DNA of 64,000 bases from Coptis chinensis (GCA_015680905.1 CM027379.1:29592501-29656500); one strand, 5' to 3'. Shown: positions 1 to 13,500, counted from the stretch's first letter. Notes: generated by a model from the sequence alone, not told the origin. Program-made: numbers and translations.

Positions 1-167
1 ATAAACAACTGCGGTAGCGTCTCGCCGTTCAATAATAACATAACTGCTTTTTTCATTGCTTCTACTTTAGCAGGTACATCGTTTCCTTCTAAAGCTTCTT
101 TAATCTCATTGGCTAATGCCGGTGTCCCTTTATCGAAATGTATTAACAATGAACAGTGTTTCTCCAT
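1..167 (-). CDS. COPB1: Coatomer subunit beta (beta-COP), N-terminal exon, partial
   Basis: Beta-COP is a core subunit of the COPI coat that drives retrograde Golgi-to-ER vesicle traffic. Read from an ATG at 167, the reverse strand gives an open frame starting MEKHCSLLIHFDKGTPAL and continuing through NEIKEALEGNDVPAK and KKAVMLLLNGETLPQLF to the window edge. I recognise this as the conserved plant beta-COP amino terminus. Only about 55 of roughly 950 residues lie in the window; the rest of the gene is off the left side. The start is supported by the family alignment and by an upstream leader intron. There is no break in the visible part, so this is probably a functional gene. Confidence 0.9.
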   Translation of the reverse strand, partial: MEKHCSLLIHFDKGTPALANEIKEALEGNDVPAKVEAMKKAVMLLLNGETLPQLF

Positions 168-184
168 TTTATTTCTACTACGAT

Positions 185-325
185 CTGAAACAAACAAGAA
201 GGAAATTTTCAATCAAATTTATACTAAAGGTACAGATCTAGAAACAAATACTGAAATCAGATCTGAGATATTTCGAAATTTTTATACAAACGATATTATA
301 AATAAAGATGGAGATGGAGACGTAC
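185..325 (-). other. COPB1: Intron in the 5' leader of the beta-COP gene
   Basis: On the minus strand the leader reads ...ACAAG then GTACGTCTCC (donor, first intron base 325), and ends TTGTTTGTTTCAG (acceptor, last intron base 185) followed by ATCGTAGTAGAAATAAAATGG. That gives a 141-base GT-AG intron ending 17 bases before the start codon. Leader introns are common in plant housekeeping genes. The call rests on splice-site consensus alone. Confidence 0.65.
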
Positions 326-376
326 CTTGTTTCGAGTTTAGATCTGATTTAATGAATTAGTGAGGAGAGCGAAGAA

Positions 377-384
377 TTTATATA
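377..384 (-). promoter_or_regulatory. Probable TATA box of the beta-COP gene
   Basis: The minus strand reads TATATAAA here. It lies about 50 bases upstream of the inferred leader donor, which would put the start of transcription near 345-352. The position and sequence fit a plant core promoter, but there is no direct evidence of use. Confidence 0.5.
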
Positions 385-506
385 TTACTTGTCAGTTGTC
401 CACGTCATCATCTCACTGAAACTTTTTACATGTGGATCCGTTAACTGGGCTGGCTTCATCTAGTCGGGCTTAAGTGGAATTTTATCGAGAACTCAATCTT
501 TATATA
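385..506. other. Short intergenic promoter region
   Basis: About 120 bases between the beta-COP TATA box and the first Helitron. It presumably holds the upstream promoter of beta-COP. I see no coding potential. Confidence 0.4.
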
Positions 507-2974
507 TCTACTATCTATATACTAAAGTAGAGACCTCCAATGGAGAATTTTCTCTCTCCTAGGTGGCACTCTAATATCAAAGCTTTTGAGTCTGCTACGC
601 CACGTGGATCTCTAATTGAAACCCTTCCTACTCTAATTGAAACACTTCCTACGTGTAATTAAGGAATAATACTACTCTAATTGAAACACTTCCCACGTGT
701 ACTTAAAAGTTTACAATCAAACAATAACCGTGTATGAATGCAACAACTATGTTATGATTTCTGCTTTTTTGAATTGAGTCTTGGTCCTGCAAGTTTGATG
801 TGCTAGGCGATTTCCCTCTCCATCAAATAAACCGGTCACTACTGAGTCTCCAAGTCCCACTAGGGTTGCATCGATCTCTCTTTGCAAAGGGCAATTCGAC
901 CGCTAGACTTAGGCCTCGGGGGCTAGACCTTCCCTTTATAGATGAAAACACACCGCCCCCACCATTGTCCTCCATCAATGGCATATTGAGGGTGTGAGAG
1001 CCAATGTCGGTTTTGATCAAAAAGAAATAACTTTGACGCTTTCTAACCTCAAAAAATAAATAACGGACGGACTTCTTCAATTTCTCATATTCACCATCCC
1101 TTACTTCAACAATCGGCACATCCTCATCTAATCCACCTTCTTCCTCGAGAAAAATGTCATTGACCGTGCTTCTAGACTTTCTATGTCAATTTGGAGGTGG
1201 CTCGAAAAATGCGAAAATGGTCCAAATTCTAAGTAGTGAGCTCATGATCCCATCACGTAAACCCGCCATCTCTGTTTCCTTTTCGTGTGTTTGTTATTCT
1301 ATGGTTTAAGACGGTAATAGCCAAACAGAAACTGCTCATGGCTAGAGAAACCTTACGTTGGGGTGACTCAAACTTGAGGGAATGTAATGATTCCAATATA
1401 TCGAGCATGCACTTCGATTTGGATTCCGCTTTCGGCTTTTTTTCTGTATAAGATCCAACAAAGTATTATGAAAAGATTGCCTATTTTTAGGAACTATATA
1501 AGAGTCCTGCTAAAAATAGGTATAGATTGTTACCGAAATTTTTCCATCCCGACAACACGAGTCAAGCAATTAAAGTGATAATTACAACTACTAGAGTTAC
1601 AATAATTCCTCCCAACCCTACCTTAGATACAAGGAAACCAATAACCGAGAGAAGATAATGAATTTGCTTACTACAAATGCAATAAATTAGGGGGAGTGTA
1701 TGCCAAAAAAATGGGACAATGTCCACATGCAACCAGCTCAAAATTGCCGATCCCACCACAACACCCCACCTATTCCCCAATAGTTATCACAGTTGATTTT
1801 CACGCAAGATGCACAACAACGCGCTTCTTATATACTCTCATAAACTGAAAAACTAAATGTCTAGGTGCATTTGGAAACATATTCAGATTAAGATAACAAT
1901 CAAAGATAATAACCTTAACAATTTGACCTTAAGACGTGCCCGACCTAATTCCCTCAAAACGGATGGCCCCCATTTGGAAGGAAACTACTCACGTAATATA
2001 AACTTACTCTGAGTCTGAGATACTCGACAAAGGTCACTTGAAACTTCAAAATTGCTGCAACAATGTCCTCTTGCAAAACACTTGGAGATTGTTAGAGGAA
2101 GGCACCTAGAAGAGTTCATTTACTCTTTTATGACATGGATGAAGTACCCAAACACTAAACAAAGTATGAAACAACCAAAAAAGCAATAAGAAAAGCAAAC
2201 CTTAATGTCTCACCCGGATCATGGTGATAGTCTAGAACAACGAGTTTTAGTTTTTAAATGCATCAATCAGTTGTGTATGTACAAGCGAGAAACTAAGTTT
2301 CCAGGCCACACCCATTATTCAGAAATTTGCAAAATGTGCACTGTAATGTACTAATGTGAGCGGGCATGAAGTGCAGTTAAAACTTCAAAAATGTCATACT
2401 AAAGCGCGAATCAAACAATGTCACACAAAATAGAGTCCAACAATGTCAAACTAAAATCATGTCAAAAAATGGATATGAAACGTAGACTTCCACACTTCTA
2501 CCCAATCAAAACCACAATAGCGTCTTAAGAGGATGATTATGTAATCACAGCACAAGCCTTAACTTCAATTTCAGAGACAAACTTAATGAATAAAATCAAG
2601 TATTGATACCATTAAGCAAGGAATAATAGATGAGACACCTATCATGCTTGGTATAATATGGAGGTACTTTACAACTATGCATGTTTGCGGATTTTCCTTG
2701 CAATGCATGTTTTCCAGGAATTACACCTATATATATCCAAAGGTTTGCTACTAGAACTAGGTATGTTGGTACTTTACAAATAAAAAGGCATGGGTGCATA
2801 CAACTACAAAAATTCAGCAGAGATGAAAGACTCAACACTTGCAAATTCGGATAGTGAAGGGAGCTGAGGGGTGAATCCACCTTGGTACATCCTAAACACG
2901 TTGTTCTCCATTAGGAACAAGGTGCTCATGCTAGAGCAATGATTTTTTTTTTCAAGTATATAGAGGTTTAGGCT

Positions 2975-3680
2975 AACCTCAACCTACAATACTATGTACC
3001 ACACAAGAAAAAAGCACTTGAAATTGACCAAACTCTATGGGGAGATACAAAATGTAAAAACGGACAAAATATAACAAACTCACGGAGTTTGACAAAGTAG
3101 GTAACATACTTAGATATCAAGACTTATTGAGTTTGGCGGAATAATTGTACCAACCCTCATTAGTGTATACTCACAGTTCACCTAGATCTAGACAGATATA
3201 CAAAAAGTTGGTATCATAGTCAAACAATCAAACTCTTTCAACCATATATAAAAAGCCCGAGAGTTTGATTGTATTTCTATTTCCGCAAGAGAGTCTAATT
3301 TGTATGATCTATAGAACTCCACTGCTAAAATATATAACATATTCTTTTTAAGGAATTATCCAACAAACAAAGAGTAACTGATCTACTGCTTCTACGTATA
3401 TATAACTTTGTAACATCAAGTAAAGGAAGCATTTGAAAGTTTGAAACCTTGCAATAGGCATACAGTACTACGTACCACACAACACAGAGCACTTGAAATT
3501 GACCAAACTTTGTGGGGGAGATACAAAATGTAAAAACAGACAAAAATATAATAAACTCATGGAGTTTGGCAGTGTAGGTAAAAGACTTGGATATCAAGAC
3601 TTACAGAGTTTGGAAAAATTGTACCAACCCTGTTAGTGTATACTCACAGTTCACCAAGATCTAGACAGATATACAAAGAG
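2975..3680. repeat. Direct duplication of about 225 bp inside Helitron 1
   Basis: Segments near 2975-3207 and 3457-3680 align along their length. Both run from a tacgtaccacaca-type start through CACTTGAAATTGACCAAACT, GATACAAAATGTAAAAAC and GTGTATACTCACAGTTCACC to AGATCTAGACAGATATACAAA. They differ by scattered substitutions and small indels, so the duplication is not recent. No coding function is visible. Confidence 0.75.
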
Positions 3681-4196
3681 GTTGTAACTATTCCAGAAAT
3701 AAAATTGACGCTTCTGTAACCGAAGTGAGCCAAACTACCAATATAGTTTAGGCTCAAATCTTCAATGGTATTGTAAATCCACTAACACAATAAATCTAAT
3801 TGGTAATAAACTTAGTATTGATTATTATTCTTTTCAAAGTTCTTATAGAAGTGTGAGTTTTTTTTCATGTAGAGTTCTCAACGGCTTTGGTGAGGTAAGC
3901 CATGATTAGTTATTTTTTAAATCCATATATATTTTTGTTAGGTGATGTTTGACATGGTTTTCGGATTGATCTGATAGAAAGCAATAAAACTCAAATGCCA
4001 ATCCCTATTTCTGACGTAATTATTACATGCTCTGTTTTCCCTTATACATGAATATTGTTTTTTAAACATGTAGCCATTTGGACTGCACAATGATTTTAAT
4101 GGACTATTTTCTTCCAACGTAATATATGTCGGAGAAGTTTCTTCAATGATTCGAGTGTTCAATGATCAAATGATCATCATCTTGGAAGTTTTGCTC

Positions 4197-4470
4197 CATC
4201 GACTATAGGGGTTTCCTCAATCGTACAAGATAACGCTCTTCAGCTCAAAACTTAAACGGGTGTCGCTTCTGCCTTTAATGTATTCCCTTGGAATTGATTG
4301 TCATTTTCCATCAAGTTATATTCAAGTATTCAAGAATCTAAATGGTGCTGACCTATGAGTCTATGACCAGAGTGATCCTAAAGGCTGCTTCATCACGTGG
4401 ATGCCAAATTCAAGGCGACTATAGGAGTTTCGTCAAACAAGATAACGCTCTTCAACTCAAAAGTTAAATG
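4197..4470. repeat. Short diverged direct repeat
   Basis: A segment of about 55 bp beginning GACTATAGG and containing CAAGATAACGCTCTTCA occurs near 4200 and again near 4420. The rest of the Helitron 1 interior around it (3700-7600) is AT-rich and shows no recognisable gene. Confidence 0.5.
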
Positions 4471-7400
4471 GAAGGCAAATCTTTAGGATCTAACGATCTA
4501 AGTGAATGGGTACCTAGATGATAGGGAGGGTGTTATTAAGACGAATATAAGAACTATATGTATTTTTGTTTTTTTTATTTTTTTTTTCTGATAAATAATA
4601 GAAGAACTGTATAGACATTAGAGGGTTACTTTAAAAAATGTTTTGTTAGTAATTGTAAAGTAACTTTTGTATCCATTTAAAGTATACTTGCTTATTTTCT
4701 AAAATAGATTTGCTCGACAACCTTGATTATCGATCTAACAGTCCAAGAGATGTAGATCTTACCAACTGTTCATTTGTTATTGTAATTCCAAGATATTAGC
4801 ACACCGTGGAATTTGTAAAAGTAATGTATATCCATTACGGTGTAGCACTTGAGTTCTCTCTAAAAGCTTTGTAGAAGGTAATTTTTTATTACGAATCAAA
4901 CACTTTTAGTGTTCCAATTCTTATATATATTTGATCAAATAAAAAAAATTGTTAAAAAATAGGTGATTTGTATAAGTTAATTCCCTATTACAAATCATAC
5001 ACTTTTAGTGTCTATGATAAAGCACCGACTTATTTCTACATATTCTTCAGTTAATAATTTATTATAGGGTGTAAAATCAGCTTCCGACGGTTCCCCACAT
5101 TCTTTAAGGATTATATGAGATATACCGAATTAGAACATTTAAAATGTTATTCGCATAACCCTTTCATATACCTAGAATTTGCATTTGTTGTTGGTTATTA
5201 ACTTCTTAAGAAGTAGACCAATATACTTCCCGAGTAAGTGCCCGAATACCTATCACGCACTCTCACATTTTTAACATATGCACTTTTCTTCCTTTTCATT
5301 TTTCTTTCTTGGATCTGATTCTGATTTTCAAATACATGTAGGCTACAATATGATAATACATATTAAAAGTCTAAACTCAGTAAAAAGAACACCGGCTTAT
5401 TATGAAGGGGTGCTTTTATTTGCACATTTGATTTATGCTTCTTTGTATGGTATTGTTTCTTTAGACAATCTAATGATATATCTAATAATCATCCAAGCAC
5501 AACCTCTAATATACATACACTCGATTCAGAAAATGCCAAAGTTAACACGAGATCAAATGCCAAGGTGCAAACTCTCCCAAGTTCTTTCTCATTAATGTAG
5601 AGAACTGTGTTTCTATCGATTTAAGAACACTATGAAAGGATCGAATGATCACCGATAGTCATATTTGGAAGACAGGTAGATGTAATGTATGGTTATGCAT
5701 ATGATGTTGTTTTTCTATTCAATGTATATTGAGCAATAGAGTATGTTTACATGTGAATCCATAGAGCTTTTTCCATCACAATAAGAGCTAACTATAAAAA
5801 TCTAGATTTTGTATTCATATATCATCAGGAAACACAAATGAACTCAAAAGCAAAATTGTATTTGGCACCTGGAACAGTTTCTTTTATTGCCCAAATGGTA
5901 AGCAAAACTTTAAGTATATGTACTTAACTAATTTCATTTATAAATAATATATTGGCTTTCTTTGAACTAAATATATACAACCTTCTTACATTTCATTTCA
6001 GCTCCTGGAATATAAATTGGAACTGACTCTTATAACAAATACAAGATACGGTGAGTGAAATCACATCATTCAGGAGCGAGGATTAAATTAATTGATCGAG
6101 GCGGATGTCTTTGGTTTCCTAAGTTTTGTTATTTTTTTTCCCGAGTATAGAAAAATGGGATAGTGCTAAAAATAAATATTCAAAATTTGTGCTCATTCTG
6201 AGTGCAAGAAAATGTGATAGTGCTAAAAGATATGGGTCAGGATGCTTATAGAATGTCCATATTTTGGAGTATGATCCTACCAAGTATGTTTCACCCCTCT
6301 AACATTATAAATGGGTGTGGATGCTTATAGAATGTATATATCATCATGGAGTAGGATCTTGCCAAGTTGTATAATAATATGATGTCTTATATGAGCTACT
6401 CTTAGTATTGCATAAGAAAGATATTATTGATTTTGTATTGTGATGAGCATTTCAAAGCGATGGAACTACAGTTGAACTTGCAATAGCTTAACAACCTTTA
6501 TTCGATACGCAACAAACTTCGGTTGCAAAGAGAGCTACCTAAATATTTTTTCGTTGTAGGAATTTTAATAATTTTGGAGTAAAATATATCAAAGCTTAAA
6601 AATTCTTACAATTGTTCTACTGATAATTGATGGATGATAATTCTTTGGTCCAAAAGAGTGAAAAGTGTTTGTGTGAATTATTGTTATACTTATTTTTGTG
6701 ACACTTTATTGATATTATCAAATTTAACCCTTTCAACATTAGTGCAATATTGGAAGAACTTTATAGTACTATTTTTTCATCCGAACTTTGTTTTGCAATG
6801 TGCTTGCAGAAACATTGAGAATCGATAAATCTACTATAAGAAATAAGGAAAAATGTGAAATAAGATGGAATATTTTAGCATTTTATTGTAAGTTCAAGGT
6901 GTGTGTTAGAAGCTTCAAATTTGGAAAGGGAATGTTATTTGAAAATTTGATTATTAGATTGTTCAAATTTGAAAATTAATAGTCATTACTCATTTTACCC
7001 ACCCAATCTTACGTTAACACTTTGACATGTTCACATTGACGAAAGACATAGAACGACATGATATTCTCTGTTATTCATATTGGAATTGAATAAGAATATT
7101 TTGCATGTATACAAACAATCATCTAGAAAAAGAGAAAATACTTGGGGGAGTATTCTAAGTAGGTGAACGCATTTTTTTGAAATATAATTTTTTTTATATT
7201 CATCAATTCATCGTAGAACACGTTCCTATGATAAAAAAATTCAAGTGGGAGTAGTATATTCTTTGAGGATATGGAAACAATTAATCTATTTTAGTGATTT
7301 GATAGATATTTTAGTGATTTATACACATTAGTACGTAAGCTAAGCGGTGATGATTTACCGCTAAATCACCATAAATCTAATAAAACTATTATACAAGCTA

Positions 7401-7739
7401 AATTGAGTTTAAGATAATTCTATTTGAAAATTACAGATTAATATCCTAAACCACAAAGTGAAGATACTATCTCAATTTGATCATTTAGTTTCCAAGTACG
7501 TATGCACCATAATCGTTGCTCATTAACGTATTTCGGTTTATTTTCAATAAAAATATATTCTGATTTGAAAATTTATGTGAAACATTTTGTAAAGTCTTTT
7601 CAGCACACAAAATATTTAATAGATCCCGGGTGTATGCCCGGTCCAAAATCTAGTATATATTATAGCTCTACTCTTTTCAATTGAGAAAGCGTTTCTAAAG
7701 TATCCACGTGTCATGGCTAATTAAGAAAAAGTAAGAGAT

Positions 7740-8645
7740 AAAATAGGAAACAAATATTTATCTTTATCCTTAGATATATATTATAGTTATATCCTCATAG
7801 AGACTCTATTACTAAATATAAAAAAGTAGGATATAAATAAGAAAACAATTCCATTTAGAGTTTCATAGACTCTCTAATTTTTCCTAAACACTATAGCTAA
7901 TTACGAAAAAACAATCTCATCTAGAGTTTTACAGAATCTTCAACTTTTTCTAAACACTATAGCTAATTACGAAAAAAAACAATATCATCTAGAGTTTCAC
8001 AGAATCTCCAACTTTTTCTAAACAATATAGCTAATTACGAAAAAAAAAAAATAGGAGACAAAAAACTAAATTGCTAAAAACAATAATTTCCACCGAAAAC
8101 GATTTTCCTAAAACCCTTTCGATTTGATGCGCCATCCACTATATGATTTAGACATTTATTCAGTTAAGGATTCAAAAAATCACAATTACGGCCACAATAA
8201 TTACGACATATTCCAATTCCTTAGATATATATTATAGTTATACCCTCACCAATCTATTTTTTTAGAACACTTGCAGGGACTCTAGTTTTTTCTAAACTCT
8301 ATTACTATTTATAAAAAAGTATGATTTAAATAAGAAAACAATCCCATATAAAGTTTTAGAGAGTCTCTAACTTTTCATAAACACTATAACTAATTATGAA
8401 AAAATAATCCCATCTAGAGTGTCACACAGTCTCCAACTTTTCTTAAATAATATAGCTAATTACAAAAAAAAAAAATGAGACAAAAAACTAAATTGCTAAA
8501 AACAATAGTTTCCACCGAAAACGATTTTCTTAAAACTTTTTCGATTTGATGCGACATCCATAATGGGATTTAAACATTTATTCATAGTTAAGGATTCCAA
8601 AAATCACAATTCTGGCCATAATAATTACGACATATTCCAATTATA
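7740..8645. repeat. Tandem duplication of about 450 bp with nested 65-bp repeats
   Basis: Two successive blocks (about 7740-8220 and 8221-8645) share order and sequence, ending in AAACTAAATTGCTAAAAACA, TTCGATTTGATGCG and AATTACGACATATTCCAATT. Inside each block a shorter unit, roughly 65 bp with TCTAGAGTTTCACAGAATCT and ATATAGCTAATTACGAAAAA, is itself repeated two to four times. No coding potential. Confidence 0.75.
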
Positions 8646-8661
8646 TTTATAATTTTATAAA

Positions 8662-8664
<3 letters not shown>

Positions 8665-8693
<29 letters not shown>
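8665..8693. repeat. (AT)n microsatellite
   Basis: An uninterrupted run of AT dinucleotides of about 29 bases at the start of the first minisatellite block. Confidence 0.9.
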
Positions 8694-8697
<4 letters not shown>

Positions 8698-8699
8698 AA

Positions 8700-9600
8700 T
8701 TTGATGTAACTACATTGAACTAACCTCAAAAAATAATTAACGGGAAATCGAAAATTGGATGCAAATACAATCATTAAACTAATCTTAAAAAGTTAATTAA
8801 TAGAAAATCGGAATATGGATACAACTGCATCAAACTAATCTCAAAGAATAATTAACGAGAAATTAAAACTTAAATGCAAATACATCAAACTAATATAAAA
8901 AAATAATTGTCGGGAAATCGGGTTTGGATGCAAATACATTGAACTAACCCTCAAAGATTAAATTAATGGGAAATCGAAAACTGGATGCAACTGCATTGAA
9001 CTAACCTCAAAGAAAAATTAATTATAAATTGGAAACATGATGCAAATGTGTGGAACTAATCTTAAAGAATAATTAATGGGAAATCGGAAACCGGCTGCAA
9101 CTGCACTGAACTAATCTTAAAAAATAAACTGGATGTAAATGCATTGAACTAACCTCAAGAAATAATTAACAGGAAATTGGAAACTTGATGCAAATTCATT
9201 GAATGAATATCAAACAATAATTAACATAAAATCGAAAACTAGATGCAAATGCAACCTTATCAAATAATAAACGAAAAATCAAAAACTGTATGCAAATGCA
9301 TTAAACTAATCTCACAGAATAATTAATTGGAAATCAGAAACTTGATGCAAATGCATTGAGCTGACCTCAAAGAACAATTAACAGGGAATTGAAAATTGGA
9401 TGCAAATGTATTGAACTAACTGCAAAGAATAATTAACGAGAAATCGGAAACTAAATGCAACCGCATTGAACTAATCTAAAAAATAATAATAATGGGAATC
9501 AGAAATTAGATTCAACTGCATTGAATTAACCTCAAAATATAAATAACGGAAAATCAGAAACTGGATACAAATGCATTGAACTAACTTCAAAACATAATTG
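8700..9600. repeat. Minisatellite with a unit of about 55 bp, first block
   Basis: Diverged head-to-tail copies of a unit of about 55 bp. The typical parts are GGAAATCGGAAACTGGATGC, AAATGCATTGAACTAACCTC and AAAGAATAATTAACG. Around 16 copies can be counted by the recurring ATTGAACTAAC. Copies vary by substitutions and short gaps. The unit recurs at 10130-11410 and in Helitron 3, so it is a hallmark of this Helitron family. Confidence 0.85.
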
Positions 9601-10129
9601 GATTATATGTTGTGAGAATGTCTCGATAAGTATAGTTTTGCATTTAAAATTGTGTTTATCTTATATGTTTCCGTATGATTGGTAACTTATTGCTATTCAA
9701 GTAGCTTCAATATATATGAACTTCGCCTTATTAGGCAATCTCACAAAACTTCAATCAAATTTCTATTATTAAACACCAAAACGAATTGAAAGGTTTTATC
9801 AAATGTGAGTTTTTTTTAATGGAGAGTGAGGTTTTCACGTTATAAGAAATTTGGATGAGTGATCAATATAATATTAATATATAATAGTTCTGCATATTTG
9901 CAAATATTTTTTAGAATAATTAATATAACAACACCCGTTCGTAGATAATCTTTACAGATTCCACATAGTGAGTCATGCATAATTTAAAGAATAATTAACA
10001 GAAAATTGGGAACTAGATAATCTTTGATGATCCAACATAGTAAATCAAACATAATTTTTTTTTTTTTTTATGTCATGTTTGGAAGGACACTATAGATAGA
10101 TCAGTAGAAGTTGGTGTTACACACCACAT

Positions 10130-11410
10130 TGGATAATTAAAAGGAAATCAAAAACTGGATTCAAATACATAACTAAGCTCAAAGAGTAATTAACGGGAAA
10201 TCGAAAACTTTATGCAAATGCAATAAACTATACTTAAAAAGTAATTAACTAGAAATCGAAAATTGGATGCATTAAACTAACGCCAGAGAACAACTAACGG
10301 AAAATTAGAAAATGAATGCAAATCCTTGAAAAATATTTAATGGGAAATCGTAAATGGTATGCATTAAACATTAAACAAACCTCAAATAATAATTAATGGG
10401 AAACCAGAAACTGAATGCAAATGCATTGAACTAAACTCAAAAAATAATTAACATAAAATCAAAAACCAAATGCAACTACATTGAACTAACCTCATAGAAT
10501 AATTGGTGGGAAATTAGAAACTAAATGCAAATATGCACTGAAATAACCTCAAAGAATAGTTAACGAGAAATCAGAAACCGGATGTAATTGCATCGAACTA
10601 ACCTTAAAGCATAAATAATAAATTGGATACAAATGCATTTAACTAACCTCAAGAAATAATTAACGGAAATCAGAAATTAGATGCAAATTCATTGAACTAA
10701 CCTCAAACAATAATTAACTGGAAATCGGGAACTAGATCCAAATGCAATCTTATCAAATAATAAACGAGAAATCAGAAACTAGATGCAAATACATTAAACT
10801 AATCTCACAGAATAATTAACCGGAAATCAGAAACTTGATGCAAATGCATTGAATTGACCTCAAAGAACAATTAACATGAAATTGAAAATTGGATGCAGAT
10901 GTATTGAACTAACCACAAATAATAATTAATGAGAAATCGGAAACTTGATGCAACTGCATTGAACTAACCTCAAAAAATAAATAACGGGAATCGAAAATTG
11001 GATGCAACTGCATTCAACTAACCTCAAAATATAAATAACGGAAAATCAGAAACTGGATGTAGATGTATTGAACTAATCTCAAAGAATAATTAACGGGAGA
11101 TTGGAATCTTGATACAAATGCATTGAACTAATCTCAAAGACTAATTAATTAAACATAAAAAATTGGATGCAACTGTACTAAATTAACCTTAATGAATAAC
11201 TAACGGGAAATTATAAAGTGGATGGAATTGTACTGAACTAACTTCAAATAATAATTAACGGGAAATCGAAAACTTGATACAACTGCATTGAACTAACCTC
11301 AAAGAATAATTAATGAGAAATTGGAAACTGAATGCAATGTACTACATTGAACTAACTTCAAAGAATAATTAATGAAAAATCATAAACTTAATGCAAATGC
11401 ATTGAACTAA
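10130..11410. repeat. Minisatellite with a unit of about 55 bp, second block
   Basis: The same unit as at 8700-9600, resuming after about 530 bp of other sequence that includes a truncated copy of the right-end motif (CACCCGTTCGTAGATAATC near 9940). This arrangement suggests one array interrupted or duplicated together with an older Helitron end. No coding potential. Confidence 0.85.
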
Positions 11411-11790
11411 TAACCCTAAAACATGTTTGTATTATAAGTAGAGGGAATAAATGTCTCGACAAATATAGTTTTTCATTTTAAGTAGTGTTTATCATAAATT
11501 TTTTATTATGATTAAGAATGTCATGCTATTCAAGTAGCTTCAATATTATCTTCGTCACCTTAGACATTCTCACAAAATTTTAATCAAACTTATATTATTA
11601 AACCTAACAACAAAAAGAAGTCGATGAGTTTTATCAAGGTTTGATGCTTCATTTTTATAGAGAGTGGTGCAAGAAATTTGAATGACTGATTAATATAATT
11701 TTCATATCTCATAGCTATGCATAGTTGCTAATATTTTTTACAATAATTTAATATAAAGTCACCCGTTCGTAGGATGGGTTCGAAAGCTAG

Positions 11791-13500
11791 TTATTATATA
11801 TAACAAAGTGTAACAAAATATACAATACTCTCACATCAAACAGAAAAGAAAAATCGACTAAATCATCATCATAATGATCATCATTTGATATATTGGTTGT
11901 TTCCTCTACAATATGCTAATCTTAAATGTGTTAATAGTAAGCGGGGTGAGCAAAATGATGCCCTTCATTTATTTGTTATTTGAGTAAAATTAGCCTAACC
12001 TATTGTTGTATTAGTTAAATATGAATATGAATAAAGGTGAAGTTTCATAACATATCGTTAGAGAACCAAGTTTCATTATTATCATCAGAGCGCAAACCTC
12101 AAAACGATTTGCAACATACATCTCTTGTTCTCTAGCTATCAAGAAAGAGTTTGTTGCATCTCAAAGTTATGTGGATGTTAAAGATTTTTTAAACTTACTA
12201 CTATACCTACGGCATTGTAAAAATTTTACTCTTTTATATATTTACACATACACACAAAGTCACAAACTAGCTTTGAGGATACTCTAACATTTCAAACCTC
12301 ATTGTTGGTGTAAATTTATAGTTAAATTGTGATATAGATGTGACCGTGACATAGATATAGTATAATTGTTTGCTTGAATTGTATTTAAGTTATCAACATC
12401 TAGGAAAAAAAATAAGTAGTTAATAAAGTATGTAGTTCCATTTGATGGAATAATAATTCAATCGCGATTTATTTTTCACTTAATTAATTAGGTCTTGATG
12501 ATGAAGTGTGTTATTTATTTGGACTTAAGAAATAAATTTTTAATTGTGTGCCACCACACCATTGTGAAGTATTTTATTCATGTTGTTGTCATGATGCCTA
12601 TACTTTTATCGATTTTTTGATTGGTTCTTTTTTTTTCCCCATCTTTATGGTTCTTGGATCTATAATAATACTTAGTTTTAAGATTGTTAGATTCTTTTTA
12701 TAAAGTAAACTTTTTATACAAACTCTTGATTAAATACTTAATCTAAGTTATATTCAAAATAAACTCTTGATTAAATACTTAATTTAAGTTATATTCAAAA
12801 TAAAAGATGTTATTTTTGTTCCATTTGGTTTTGACCCAGTTTTGTTTTTGTTCTTAGAATGTAGTACAATGGTGTATACATGATCTTTCCCACTATACTC
12901 TTTCTACATATACAATCTATTTCTCTATCCACTAATATCCAAAAAAGGTAAATCATCACAGTAAGATTCCAGCTTAGATCTTTGTGGGTTCACAACAACA
13001 TAAAAGGGTCCCACCACCACCACTTCCACCTTCATCATTTTATGATCACATGAATCTCAAAGGAATATATTTAAAATCTATCTTCATGGTATAAAATAAT
13101 AAATAGTATTTTTAGTTTTAAGATTGTTAGATTCTTTTCATAAAGTAAAAATTTTATACGAGTTCATGACTAAATACCTAACCTAAGCTATATTTAAAAA
13201 AAGAAAAAGAAAAAAATATTATTTTAGTAGTATTCTTTCTTGTTTTTTCTACCACGAATTAAGAGCACAAGTCACAATTCATGTGTTTTTTCAATAAAAT
13301 TTTGTCAAGAACTTAGGTTGGACTGCAAAATAGCCTCTAGAACCCTAATGATAATTTGGATTAAATTATATAAGTTTTCTAATCCATTTAGTCTGGAAAC
13401 CTCCTACAGTAATTTGATATGTCACTTTCTCTCTAGTAACAATTTAGAACTCATAAAGAATAGCAAGTTCAACTCTAACACATATACATAAAGCCATTAG
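11791..13500. other. AT-rich intergenic region with dispersed duplications
   Basis: I see no gene. A 41-bp tandem repeat (AACTCTTGATTAAATACTTA plus ATCTAAGTTATATTCAAAAT) lies at about 12722-12802. A longer segment starting TTTTAAGATTGTTAGATTCT occurs near 12675 and again near 13115 with changes. The rest is AT-rich single-copy-looking DNA up to the target site of the Gypsy element. Confidence 0.6.

Larger units (their letters stand above)
507..7653 (+). mobile_element. Helitron 1, large non-autonomous element
   Basis: The left end reads TCTACTATCTATATACTAAA after an A. The right end has a GC hairpin (GATCCCGGGTGTATGCCCGG) followed by TCCAAAATCTAG and a host T. TC at the start, a hairpin and CTRR at the end and insertion between A and T are the hallmarks of plant Helitrons. 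The same two ends bound a second, much shorter copy at 16732-18009, which supports both boundaries. At 7.1 kb it is long, but I find no Rep/helicase coding; the interior is AT-rich with duplicated segments and short meaningless open frames. It may contain nested insertions I cannot resolve. Confidence 0.7.
7667..11790 (+). mobile_element. Helitron 2, minisatellite-filled non-autonomous element
   Basis: The right end reads ACCCGTTCGTAGGATGGGTT, then CGAAAGCTAG and a host T: a CTRR terminus behind an imperfect hairpin, as in plant Helitrons of the acccg...cgggt class. The probable left end is TCTACTCTTTTCAATTGAG just after the terminus of Helitron 1, so the two elements sit almost end to end. 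The left boundary is less sure because the preceding base is C, not A. The interior is a 480-bp duplication followed by two long minisatellite blocks. There is no Rep/helicase coding. Confidence 0.6.

Noticed and set aside
8700-11410. CRISPR-like array
   Set aside because: The units are contiguous diverged tandem copies without unique spacers, in a plant nuclear context; this is a minisatellite.
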